A DNA stretch of 64,000 nucleotides from a virus, in the IMG/VR virus record IMGVR_UViG_3300037153_000881, positions 18,709-82,708 of that record; one strand, written 5' to 3'. The first letter of the stretch is position 1. The number at the start of each line of letters is the position of its first letter. Of the stretch, positions 25,577 through 32,723 are shown one piece after another. The notes under the pieces were generated by a model, which was not told where the DNA came from, did not search any database, and was given only the letters and a program-made list of their open reading frames with translations. Made by a program: the position numbers and the translations under genes.

Positions 25577-25785
25577 GCGCGGCGAAAGAACAGGTCGCGT
25601 TCGGTGAGGCAATCGTTGCCGATCTGGTGCGACTGTTTCCTGACTATCCGCCGAATTGCTTCACATCCAACGCTGCGAACGCCCGTCTTGGGGGTCTTTT
25701 GACGATCACCATGCCGGACGCTGTTGCGCGAAGACTGATCGACGAAGCCCTGCGCTCGTGGAAATCCGTTGTGCTGGAGCCATGA
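25573..25785 (+). CDS. Small lysis-region protein sharing the hydrolase C-terminus
   Basis: 70 aa, ATGA-coupled. Contains KEQVAFGEAIVADLVRLFPD and ends SWKSVVLEP. The final ~31 nt are nearly identical to the end of the preceding gene (25546-25576 versus 25755-25785). No fold recognised. Confidence 0.6.
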   Translation: MSAAKEQVAFGEAIVADLVRLFPDYPPNCFTSNAANARLGGLLTITMPDAVARRLIDEALRSWKSVVLEP

Positions 25786-25876
25786 ATCGCTTCGTAGCGC
25801 CCTGATCATGAGCATTGCGCAACCACGACGAGTGGTGATCCTGGTCGGCGCCGGCCTGGTCGTGTGAGCTCCGTCT

Positions 25877-26122
25877 GTGGCTGAGTCGCCTCCTGAAAGC
25901 GAGTGGCACGAGGATGCGCGCGTGACGGCCACGCGGCTGGTGTGTCAGATGATCGTGACGCTGACCGTCCTGGTCGCTTCCGTCCTGCTGGTGCTGACGC
26001 ATCCCGAGTACGCGGCGGGCGTCGCGCTGGTGTGCGGCGTGGTGCTGGGCAGTTGGTTCACCATGCCGCGTGACCTGCGCGGGGGGCGCGGCCGCCGCCG
26101 TCGCCAGGATTCCGAGGACTAG
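25877..26122 (+). CDS. Two-TM membrane protein, second holin candidate
   Basis: 81 aa from GTG 25877. Acidic N-terminus, TM1 (LVCQMIVTLTVLVASVLLVL), TM2 (AGVALVCGVVLGSWFTM), then a very basic tail (RDLRGGRGRRRRQ). Two TM helices and a charged tail are typical of class II holins. Directly before the secreted Thr-Pro gene. Confidence 0.6.
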   Translation: MAESPPESEWHEDARVTATRLVCQMIVTLTVLVASVLLVLTHPEYAAGVALVCGVVLGSWFTMPRDLRGGRGRRRRQDSED

Positions 26123-26848
26123 ATGCTGGCCCTGGCGGTGGGCCTGGCCATGCTGCTGCACGCCCAGTGCGTCAATCCGCTCGGCACCATCGAGGTGTGT
26201 TCGACGCCGACCGAAACGCCCATGCCTGAGCCGACCGAGACGCCAACCCTGGAACCGACGCCGACGCCAGAGCCAACCGAGACGCCGACGGTTGCGCCGA
26301 CCCCCACGCTCGAGCCGACCCAGACACCGGTCCCGCCGCCGGTGGTAGTTGTGGTGACCGAGACGCCCACGCCGCGGGAGCTCCCTACGCCCAGGCCCAC
26401 CCCGGACGTACCGACGCCCCCTACGCCCAGGCCCACCCCGGACGTACCGACGCCGCAGCCGCGATTCCGCCCGACGCTTCCGCCCGGCCCCGAACGAGCG
26501 AGGTCGGCTGCGTGCCTGGCGGCGCCTCCACCCGTGCCTGACCTGTCGGGAGTTCGGGACGTGAGCTGGACGAACGAGCAGCGCTGTGGCGGCACGCCCG
26601 AGGCACTGGCTACCCAGCACGAGCTACCTGCTCTCCGCACGCCAGCGTCCGCGCCAGATCGCGGCGGCAACGGTGCGCTGGTGGTGGTGGTGATCCTGCC
26701 CGCACGCGAGCCGACCGAGACGGCAACCCCTGAGCGCGTGTTGATCAATCCGCCCGCTTCAACGGATGAAGCGCCGCCCGAGTGGCCAGAGGTGCCAGTT
26801 CAGTTACCTGAAGAGACTGGTGCTGTTGATCGCCAACCAGCCAGGTGA
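26123..26848 (+). CDS. Secreted Thr-Pro-rich repeat protein
   Basis: 241 aa. A hydrophobic start (LALAVGLAMLLHAQC) suggests a signal or lipoprotein-type sequence. Residues 27-115 are TPEPT/TETP repeats, including two perfect copies of a 12-residue unit PTPRPTPDVPTP. A short folded domain with two Cys follows. Such Thr-Pro linkers are frequent in Chloroflexota and some Actinomycetota secreted proteins. Possible spanin-like or wall-anchored role is speculative. Confidence 0.6.
   Translation: MLALAVGLAMLLHAQCVNPLGTIEVCSTPTETPMPEPTETPTLEPTPTPEPTETPTVAPTPTLEPTQTPVPPPVVVVVTETPTPRELPTPRPTPDVPTPPTPRPTPDVPTPQPRFRPTLPPGPERARSAACLAAPPPVPDLSGVRDVSWTNEQRCGGTPEALATQHELPALRTPASAPDRGGNGALVVVVILPAREPTETATPERVLINPPASTDEAPPEWPEVPVQLPEETGAVDRQPAR
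26393..26464 (+). repeat. Two tandem 36-bp coding repeats
   Basis: 26393-26428 and 26429-26464 encode the same 12 residues and differ only in the last base. Nucleotide identity indicates recent slippage or duplication. Confidence 0.85.
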
Positions 26849-27002
26849 CCACCACATCCTGTTGTGCGAGGAGTGGCTGAAAGAGCACTCGCCGCCGGCC
26901 CGCCACCCACGCGGCCTGGCAAGGTCAACCAGCCGGCCCATGTGGTGCGGCCGCGTATGGACCCGTGCTAGCGTCGGGCCGAGTTTGGGATTGACGACAT
27001 GA
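26820..27002 (+). CDS. Possible small protein before ParB-like gene
   Basis: 60 aa if started at GTG 26820. Overlaps the 3' end of the Thr-Pro gene by 29 nt and its TGA overlaps the ParB-like ATG (ATGA). Contains LCEEWLKEHSPPA. The coupling is the only real support; composition is not strongly protein-like. Confidence 0.35.
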   Translation: MLLIANQPGDHHILLCEEWLKEHSPPARHPRGLARSTSRPMWCGRVWTRASVGPSLGLTT

Positions 27003-27580
27003 CCCAGGCGACGAATGACCTGACCGAGCTGGTCAGCCAGGCACAGTTGGTTCCGCTTTCGAGCCTGCGCCCAGCCGTTTGGAATCCTAGGGTCATTCGA
27101 TCCGAGCGCATGAAGAACCTGATGCGCTCGATCGAGCGCGACCCGGACATGCTGCGGCTGCGGCCGGTGCTGGCCAGGCTGAACGGCGAGATCTACGCCG
27201 GCAACCAGCGTTACCTGGCCTGCCAGCAGCTCGGCCGCGAGACGATCTGGGCGCATCTCGAGGACGTCTCCGAACAGGTCGCCAAGGAGCGCGCGCTGCG
27301 CGACAACAACGAGTGGGGCGCCTGGGACGACGACAAGCTGCGCGACATGGTCGCCGATCTCAAACAGCTGGGCTCCGACGTCGCGCTGCTCGGTTTTGAC
27401 GACAAGGAGCTGCAGGCGCTGATGGGCGGCCGCGGCATGCCGGCGCCGGGCGACGCGGACACCGACGCGACGGAGCATCTGTTCGGGGTGGTGGTCACCT
27501 GCAGCGACGAAGCGCAACAGGTCGAGCTGCTCGAGCGGCTGACCGAAGAGGGCTACGACGTGCGCGCGCTGGTCTCTTGA
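26999..27580 (+). CDS. ParB-like nuclease-fold protein
   Basis: 193 aa. Residues 15-90 follow the ParB/sulfiredoxin N-terminal domain: VPLSSLRPAVWNPR, then RLRPVLARLNG, then IYAGNQRYLACQQLGRETIW, equivalent to the 'G-x-R-R-x-x-A' box. No HTH follows as in partitioning ParB; the C-terminus is acidic. Single-domain ParB-like proteins occur in phages next to DNA-modification and terminase genes and can act as nucleases, CTPases or ATPases. It begins the operon that includes ABC-GNAT, PanD-like and CoA-transferase genes. Confidence 0.75.
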   Translation: MTQATNDLTELVSQAQLVPLSSLRPAVWNPRVIRSERMKNLMRSIERDPDMLRLRPVLARLNGEIYAGNQRYLACQQLGRETIWAHLEDVSEQVAKERALRDNNEWGAWDDDKLRDMVADLKQLGSDVALLGFDDKELQALMGGRGMPAPGDADTDATEHLFGVVVTCSDEAQQVELLERLTEEGYDVRALVS

Positions 27581-27596
27581 TGACGCGAGTATTGGG

Positions 27597-27794
27597 GTGT
27601 GTGATTTCTGCGGCGACCCAGGCGACCACAACAAGCCGTACGAGGTTGGCCGCGAGGACCTGGTGGTGCTGCGACTGGTGCCCGCCGAGTTGCACGCGTT
27701 GACGCGGCTGCGCACGCACGTGCGCGACGTGCAGCTGCGCGGCTACGACCAGGGCCCCGCCGCGGGCGACGTCCAGGCGGATGCGGAGTCATGA
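27597..27794 (+). CDS. Small CxxC protein in ParB operon
   Basis: 65 aa from GTG 27597. N-terminal CDFCGDPGDHNKPYE suggests one zinc or redox knuckle, followed by helices. Its stop overlaps the ABC-GNAT start (ATGA). Unknown function. Confidence 0.55.
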   Translation: MCDFCGDPGDHNKPYEVGREDLVVLRLVPAELHALTRLRTHVRDVQLRGYDQGPAAGDVQADAES

Positions 27795-29041
27795 CCACGA
27801 CAGCTGGGCCTCTGGTGGCGCACGTCAGGAACGAGGTGGCCGTCAAAAAGTCCGTACGCACGATGCAGGTTTCGTCAATGTTCGACATCCCGCCGCACGA
27901 GCGCAGCACGAGCGAGTGGACCGTGTCTCTGCCCCTGCACGAGCGGGACTGGGGCGTGGGCCTGATCGTCGGGCCATCAGGGGCAGGCAAGACGAGCGTG
28001 GCCCGCGCCCTCTTCCCCGAGCAACTCGTCGCCGAGTTCGCGTGGCCCGCGGAGCGCAGCATCCTGGACGCGTTCCCGGAGGGCATGTCGATCAAGGACA
28101 TCACCGGCTCGCTGACCGCCGTCGGCTTCGGCTCGCCGCCGGCCTGGTTCCGTCCGTACGCCAGCCTGAGCACCGGCGAGCAGTTCCGCGTGACGATCGC
28201 CCGTGCGCTGGCCGAAAGCCCGGACCGGGTGGTCATCGACGAGTTCACCAGCACCGTCGATCGGCAGGTGGCGCAGGTCGCCTCACACGCGATCCAGAAG
28301 GCGGTCCGCCGCGCGAAGCGGCAGCTGGTAGCGGTGACGTGCCACTACGACGTCGTCGACTGGCTGCAGCCCGACTGGATCTACCAGCCGCACACGGGCG
28401 AGTTTGCCTGGAGGTTTCTTCAACGACACCCGCCCCTGGAGCTCCGTCTCCATTCGGTCCATCACTCCGTCTGGCCGGTGTTTGCACGTCATCACTATCT
28501 GAGTTCAGAACTGAACAAGTCCGCGGTGTGCTTCGGCGGCTGGATCGGCGACGAGCTGGTGGGTTTCACGTCGTACCTGCATCTGCCGCACTACCGCGTC
28601 AAGAACGTGAAGCTCGGCCACCGGCTGGTGGTGCTGCCCGACTACCAGGGGCTGGGCATCGGCGGGCGCATGGACGACTGGCTCGGCCAGAAGCTGTACG
28701 AGGAGGGGTACCGCTACCACAACGTGGTCTCGCACCCGGCGATGATCGCGTACTACTCGGCCTCGCCCCGCTGGCGGCTGTTTCGAGGGGCCGGAGCCAA
28801 GTCGTACCCGCTGCACAGCTACGGCTCACTCGAAAAGAACCCGACGCTGGTGCGGCGCCACGCGCACCCGCGCAACCTGCAAACCATGGCCTTCGAGTAC
28901 GTGCCGCCCATTCAAGAGGGGGGGGTAGCTGTATGCCGTTCGGCGCCGACTGCGAATTTGCGGACTTCGCCGCCTGTGTCAGGCACTTCTCGAGCGGCAA
29001 GAACAAGAAGTCCAACCCGCGCGCGTACTGCGCCCAGTTAA
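27791..29041 (+). CDS. ABC-type ATPase fused to GNAT acyltransferase
   Basis: Residues 45-200: ABC ATPase with Walker A GPSGAGKTS (61-69), signature SLSTGEQ (125-131), Walker B VVIDEF (147-152) and H-loop CHYD (His185). Residues 215-378: GNAT fold with VVLPDYQGLGIGGRM (280-294), the acyl-CoA pyrophosphate loop. Mu Mom, which makes an acylated adenine, is a GNAT-like protein, so a base-modifying enzyme is plausible. The true end is probably near 28928: an 8-G run at 28918-28925 shifts the frame past a TAG, and residues after 378 overlap the next gene out of frame. No TM segments, so not a transporter. Confidence 0.75.
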   Translation: MTTTAGPLVAHVRNEVAVKKSVRTMQVSSMFDIPPHERSTSEWTVSLPLHERDWGVGLIVGPSGAGKTSVARALFPEQLVAEFAWPAERSILDAFPEGMSIKDITGSLTAVGFGSPPAWFRPYASLSTGEQFRVTIARALAESPDRVVIDEFTSTVDRQVAQVASHAIQKAVRRAKRQLVAVTCHYDVVDWLQPDWIYQPHTGEFAWRFLQRHPPLELRLHSVHHSVWPVFARHHYLSSELNKSAVCFGGWIGDELVGFTSYLHLPHYRVKNVKLGHRLVVLPDYQGLGIGGRMDDWLGQKLYEEGYRYHNVVSHPAMIAYYSASPRWRLFRGAGAKSYPLHSYGSLEKNPTLVRRHAHPRNLQTMAFEYVPPIQEGGVAVCRSAPTANLRTSPPVSGTSRAARTRSPTRARTAPS

Positions 29042-29157
29042 TGAAGGCGACCGAGGAGCACTGCGCGAAGCAGCGCGCGGCCCAGCACGTGCCCGCCGAG
29101 CCGCCGCCGGCCGAAGCGCCCGCGGAGTGGCCCATGCCACCGCGCGTGGGCCCATGA
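28933..29157 (+). CDS. Small Cys-containing phage protein
   Basis: 74 aa from ATG 28933; the G-run 28918-28925 acts as its ribosome site. Reads FADFAACVRHFSSG then AYCAQLMKATEEHCAK, a pattern found in small phage proteins with 'DF-x-x-CV ... C-x-x-L'. It ends with a Pro/Ala tail. ATGA overlap with the PanD-like gene. Confidence 0.6.
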   Translation: MPFGADCEFADFAACVRHFSSGKNKKSNPRAYCAQLMKATEEHCAKQRAAQHVPAEPPPAEAPAEWPMPPRVGP

Positions 29158-29516
29158 AGAACTGGGTTGCCGCCAAGATCCACGGCATCGTGGTGACCGA
29201 CCGGCACTTCAACTACCACGGCTCGGTCACCATCGCCGAACGACTGCTGGAAGCCGCGGGCATCGAGCCGTACGAGCAGGTCCACGTGGTGAATCTCGAG
29301 AGCGGCGCGCGCTGGGTGACGTACGCGCTGCCAGGCCCGGAGTCCGTGTTCGAAACCAACGGCGGCGGGGCGCACCTGGCCAAGCCTGGCGATCGGTGCG
29401 TGGTCATGACGTACGCCATGACCGAGCGCTTCGAGGGCGCGCGGGTACTGATGATGCGACTCGAGGGCGAGGCGCTGCTGCCGAACGTCGACTTCGATCT
29501 GCTGCGCTATCCGTGA
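29154..29516 (+). CDS. panD: Aspartate 1-decarboxylase (PanD) homologue
   Basis: 120 aa, close to the usual 126. PanD self-cleaves between Gly and Ser to form a pyruvoyl cofactor that decarboxylates L-aspartate to beta-alanine. All key residues align: Lys8 (AKIHG), Gly23-Ser24 (NYHGSVTI), Arg53 and Tyr57 (GARWVTYA), Asn69 (NGGGAH), plus the strand PGDRCVVMTYA. The C-terminus differs from cellular PanD. Neighbours are an ABC-GNAT protein and a CoA-transferase, not pantothenate genes. It may supply a small amine or beta-alanine for a modification; a pantothenate/CoA booster is the alternative. Confidence 0.85.
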   Translation: MKNWVAAKIHGIVVTDRHFNYHGSVTIAERLLEAAGIEPYEQVHVVNLESGARWVTYALPGPESVFETNGGGAHLAKPGDRCVVMTYAMTERFEGARVLMMRLEGEALLPNVDFDLLRYP

Positions 29517-29602
29517 GCGACGAGCAGCTGCGCCTGGTGATGTTCGCCGCACTGGTTGTCACGTTCCTGGTCATCCTGGTCATGCGCGGGAGCAACTGGT
29601 GA
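29513..29602 (+). CDS. 29-aa single-TM peptide
   Basis: From GTG 29513 (GTGA overlap with the PanD-like stop) to TGA 29602, which overlaps the next possible start. Sequence SDEQLRLVMFAALVVTFLVI then a basic end: a single TM helix. Position-coupled on both sides, so likely translated. Confidence 0.5.
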   Translation: MSDEQLRLVMFAALVVTFLVILVMRGSNW

Positions 29603-29607
29603 GGGCA

Positions 29608-30315
29608 ATGCGCGTTCTGGAACTAGGGAACTATGTTTCTGTCGCCTACGCGGGCATGCTGCTCGCCGAGCAGGGGTTCGAGGTGACCAAGTGGGTGGCG
29701 CCCGAGCCGGCGCGCGATCCGATCCTCGGTCTGGACCACGGCGACGAGCTGTGGGCGTGGATCAACGCGGGCAAAACGCTGGTCGCGCGCCGGGCCCACG
29801 AGCTCGCGCAGCTGCCGCTGGGCGACGTCGGGATCGTGCTGGATAACGTTCGACCGGCCACGCTGGCCAGCTGGGGCATCGAGCCGGCCACGCTGGCGCA
29901 ACGCTGGGCGGTGGTGTGGGTCAGCCTGCGCAGCGAGGTCGGCGAGCGCAGCTTCGACGTCGTCGCCCAGGCGCGCAGCTGGATGGAGTACGGACCCTGG
30001 CTGCCGATCTACCTGGGCGACACCACCGCCGGGCTGATGATGGCCTTCAAGGCGCTGGCCAAACTCGCCCGCCACGAGCCCGGCCACTACGTCCTCGGCC
30101 AGGCCAGCTGCTTACAGAAACTTGTCGAGGGCGAGCTGGTGGTCGATGCGCCGCTGCGCGAGCAGAACACGCGCTGGGACCTCGACGAATACTGGGCCGG
30201 GCCCGACGGCGCCCACGTCTGCTACCGCGGCGAGCTGCTGCGCGAGCCGATTCGCGATCGCGCCTGGAAGCTCGAGCACCTGTACCACGACGGGGCCGGA
30301 CGGATCCGCCTCTAA
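29608..30315 (+). CDS. Short class III CoA-transferase (CaiB/BaiF-like)
   Basis: 235 aa from ATG 29608 (GTG 29599 is possible), against about 400 for normal members. The N-terminus MRVLELGNYVSVAYAGMLLA then EQGFEVTKWVAPEPARDP matches the family's first Rossmann half ('VLD-x-S-x-x-x-AGP-x-A-x-x-LA-x-x-GA-x-VIKVE'). FDVVAQARSW and YLGDTTAGLMMAFKALAKL carry the family's 'D-x-x-x-QA' and the catalytic Asp (residue 138). The long C-terminal linker half is reduced. Family enzymes move CoA between carboxylic acids; here it could activate an acyl group for the GNAT domain. Convergent with the PAS gene (4-nt overlap). Confidence 0.75.
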   Translation: MRVLELGNYVSVAYAGMLLAEQGFEVTKWVAPEPARDPILGLDHGDELWAWINAGKTLVARRAHELAQLPLGDVGIVLDNVRPATLASWGIEPATLAQRWAVVWVSLRSEVGERSFDVVAQARSWMEYGPWLPIYLGDTTAGLMMAFKALAKLARHEPGHYVLGQASCLQKLVEGELVVDAPLREQNTRWDLDEYWAGPDGAHVCYRGELLREPIRDRAWKLEHLYHDGAGRIRL

Positions 30316-31298
30316 CCGCTGCCGAAGAGGTTTGAGATCGCTTTCGCGCAGAAGTGGACGATGCCGTCCAGTTGGCCGTCGGAGAGATAGTCGAGCATGG
30401 CGTAGCTGAAGAAGCCCAGCAGCAGGACCGTCGCATACCTGGCCGCCGTCCGGACGCTCATCGCGTCCCCAAGTACCGTGCGCGTGGCGCGGACCGTGAA
30501 GCACCCGCCCAGATCGGGCGACCACTGCAGCCGGCTGCGCAATTCCAGCCGCTCCTCGTCCTTCGCGATCCAGTGTTCGTTAAACTCAAGGATCTCGCTG
30601 CTGCGTTCCATGGCCACCCGCGTGCACTGCGCGACCTCGTCCGGGCGCGCCTGGCTGCTCGGCGGTTCGCCAGGGTGGAGCATCGTCTCGTAGTAAGAGC
30701 CCACCAGCTCCGTGCGGGTGTACTTGAGCGCGGTGCAGGCCGCGTCATTGGCGGCGAGGATCAACCCGCCGCCGCCGCCGGTGCCGGTCTTGATGACGAT
30801 CACCAGCATCTCGTCGGCACTCGCGATGAGCGGGGCATCGCGCGGAGTCAAGCGGAAGCGCAGGCGGCCAGGGCTGTCGCGCACCACGTCCACGCGCGCC
30901 TGCTGTTGCGAACCATCGCCGCGGAACAGGTTCGTCTCCCAGGAAGCGTCGTCGCGGAGTCCCCGCTCCAGCGGGCCCAGCAGGTGACGCTCGAGGGGAC
31001 CGGTGTCGGGCGCCGGCCCGATCCGGTGGGCCAGGGCCAGGGCCAGCGTGCGGTTGACCAGCTGCGTGTCGTCGGCGTAGCCGAAGGTTTGCAGGAAGTT
31101 GTCGAAGACCTCGACGATGATGCGCTGCGGCCCTTCGGTGATGAGTTCGCCGAAGCGCTTGCCAGGATCGAGCAACAGGTCGAGCTGCTCGCGGGTCTCG
31201 TCAATCAGTTTCAGGCACGCTTGGAGCTCACCGTCGGTGAATCCGTCGCGCGCGGAGTCCTCTCCGCGCTGGGATTGTGGCGTAGGTGTCACTGTCAC
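30312..31298 (-). CDS. PAS-domain protein with C-terminal TM
   Basis: 328 aa. Residues 1-155 are mainly helical. Residues about 160-275 fit a PAS fold: GGLILAANDAACTALKYTRT, ELVGSYYETMLHPGE, and ILEFNEHWIAKDEERLELRS. A TM helix near 285-300 (YATVLLLGFFSYAMLDYL) anchors it. No kinase or output domain is present. Divergent from the XRE gene; a sensor in lysogeny or host-state control is possible. Confidence 0.65.
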   Translation of the reverse strand: MTVTPTPQSQRGEDSARDGFTDGELQACLKLIDETREQLDLLLDPGKRFGELITEGPQRIIVEVFDNFLQTFGYADDTQLVNRTLALALAHRIGPAPDTGPLERHLLGPLERGLRDDASWETNLFRGDGSQQQARVDVVRDSPGRLRFRLTPRDAPLIASADEMLVIVIKTGTGGGGGLILAANDAACTALKYTRTELVGSYYETMLHPGEPPSSQARPDEVAQCTRVAMERSSEILEFNEHWIAKDEERLELRSRLQWSPDLGGCFTVRATRTVLGDAMSVRTAARYATVLLLGFFSYAMLDYLSDGQLDGIVHFCAKAISNLFGSG

Positions 31299-31523
31299 CT
31301 GAGTGCATGCAGCCTCCCCTCAAGTGCGGAGTACCAACTCACACGGTACATGCCTCCAGAGTTGGCAATTCCCTAACCCCTGCTCAGACCATACCATCGG
31401 GGTTGGCACGCAATCACGCGATACTGGCAGGAGGTGGTGACGCACTCGTGAGACACTCAGCCGCAGAACGCTTGCGCAGTCGGATGCCAGGCCACGGCAC
31501 TGGGACGCTAGGCTGATGAGTGC
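31299..31523. promoter_or_regulatory. Divergent promoter region, PAS gene and XRE gene
   Basis: 225 bp with two GTTGGCA elements (about 31359 and 31399) and AT-richer sequence around 31360-31390. These are possible -35 boxes or operator half-sites, but no complete promoter can be defended. Confidence 0.35.
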
Positions 31524-31961
31524 GTGGACGCCGGCGGCGGCAGGACCGACCTCTATGGGCTCCTTCGCCGTGAACTCACCGAACGCGGCTGGACGCGCCG
31601 GCGCTTCGCCCGCGAGCTGGGGCTGCGCGAGTCGACCGTCGGCCGCTGGTTGTCGACCAATCCGCACGCGCGGGTGGTGCCCCGTCCGGCCACGATCGCG
31701 CGCATCGCGCGCGTGCTGGATTTCACGCCCGCGGAGCTGCTGAGCGCAGCCGGCTACCTGGACCCACCAGCAACGTTGGCCTTCCAACCCGAAGAGCCCC
31801 TGGCCGACGAATTCCGCGCTCGGGCGCGGCGCTTCCGCAGGGTGCTGCGCATGGTTCCAAGCCACCAGCAGGGACTGGCGCTCCAGATCATCGACGTCAT
31901 GCTGGACGCGCTGCAGGCGTTCGTGAACCGGCTTGACGACGAGGAGGACGACGCCGAGTAG
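31524..31961 (+). CDS. XRE-family regulator
   Basis: 145 aa from GTG 31524. HTH_3 domain at residues 8-75: LLRRELTERGWTRRRFAREL, ESTVGRWLSTNPHARVVPRP, then IARIARVLDFTPAELLSAAG. The C-terminal helical region (VPSHQQGLALQIIDVMLDAL) is probably for dimerisation, with an acidic end. Divergent from the PAS gene, upstream of terminase. A lysogeny or late-gene repressor is likely. Confidence 0.75.
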   Translation: MDAGGGRTDLYGLLRRELTERGWTRRRFARELGLRESTVGRWLSTNPHARVVPRPATIARIARVLDFTPAELLSAAGYLDPPATLAFQPEEPLADEFRARARRFRRVLRMVPSHQQGLALQIIDVMLDALQAFVNRLDDEEDDAE

Positions 31962-32066
31962 CGCAGGCACGCGTCACCGCGGACGCACACGTGCATTTTT
32001 CAGATGTGCCCGCGCCGGCCCCGCGCGTGCGGCCATCAACTGCCTCACGGCACACTCGGCCAGAGC

Positions 32067-32717
32067 ATGGCGGCCAACACCCGCACCCCGCTGCAACGCG
32101 AGAAAGACTTCGCCCGCACCGAGGAGCTGCACCTGCGGGGGTACACCGCACCCGAGATCGCCAGCGAAATGGGCGTCTCGCCCGAGCAGATTCGCCAGGA
32201 CCTGAAAAAGATCGCCCAGCAGTACGCCCAGAGCACGCTGCGCAACTACGACGTCGATCTGAACCAGCAATTGCGAAAGCTCGACCTGCTCGAGCGCTCG
32301 GCGTGGCGCTTCCTGGGCCAATCCGAACAGGATCGCGAGATCACCGTGCGGCGGCAACGCAGCCGCTCGGGCGAGGACGGCGAAACGACCGTACGCGAGG
32401 CCAGCACGCGCACCGAGCAGCGCGACCCCGACAGCCGCTACATGACCGTCATTCAGTGGTGCATCGCCGAACGCAACCGCCTGCTGGGGCTGTACCCGGC
32501 CGACGAGGCGAAGCCGCAGACGCACGTGAATGTGACGGAGATCGTATACGAGCTCGCGCCGCAGAAGCCGGCGCAGGGCATGACGATCATCGGCGCCAGC
32601 TCGCAGGCGTCGCTGGTCAACGGCCAGGTCGAGGCGCTCAGCCCTCCAGCGCAGGAGATCGAGCGCGTCGATCCCAACGAACTGTGGGGTGTCGAGCCCG
32701 AGTCCGTCGAGGACTGA
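32067..32717 (+). CDS. Terminase small subunit
   Basis: 216 aa from ATG 32067. N-terminal HTH (HLRGYTAPEIASEMGVSPEQ, IRQDLKKIAQQ), central helices (LRKLDLLERSAWRFLG), YMTVIQWCIAERNRLLGLYP as in many small terminases, and an acidic C-terminus (DPNELWGVEPESVED). It lies 6 nt before the large terminase. Recognises packaging sites in phage DNA. Confidence 0.75.
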   Translation: MAANTRTPLQREKDFARTEELHLRGYTAPEIASEMGVSPEQIRQDLKKIAQQYAQSTLRNYDVDLNQQLRKLDLLERSAWRFLGQSEQDREITVRRQRSRSGEDGETTVREASTRTEQRDPDSRYMTVIQWCIAERNRLLGLYPADEAKPQTHVNVTEIVYELAPQKPAQGMTIIGASSQASLVNGQVEALSPPAQEIERVDPNELWGVEPESVED

Positions 32718-32723
32718 GGCCGC

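Noticed and set aside
25808-25867. 19-aa hydrophobic peptide MSIAQPRRVVILVGAGLVV
   Set aside because: It has an ATG and a stop in place, but no ribosome site and it is too short to support.
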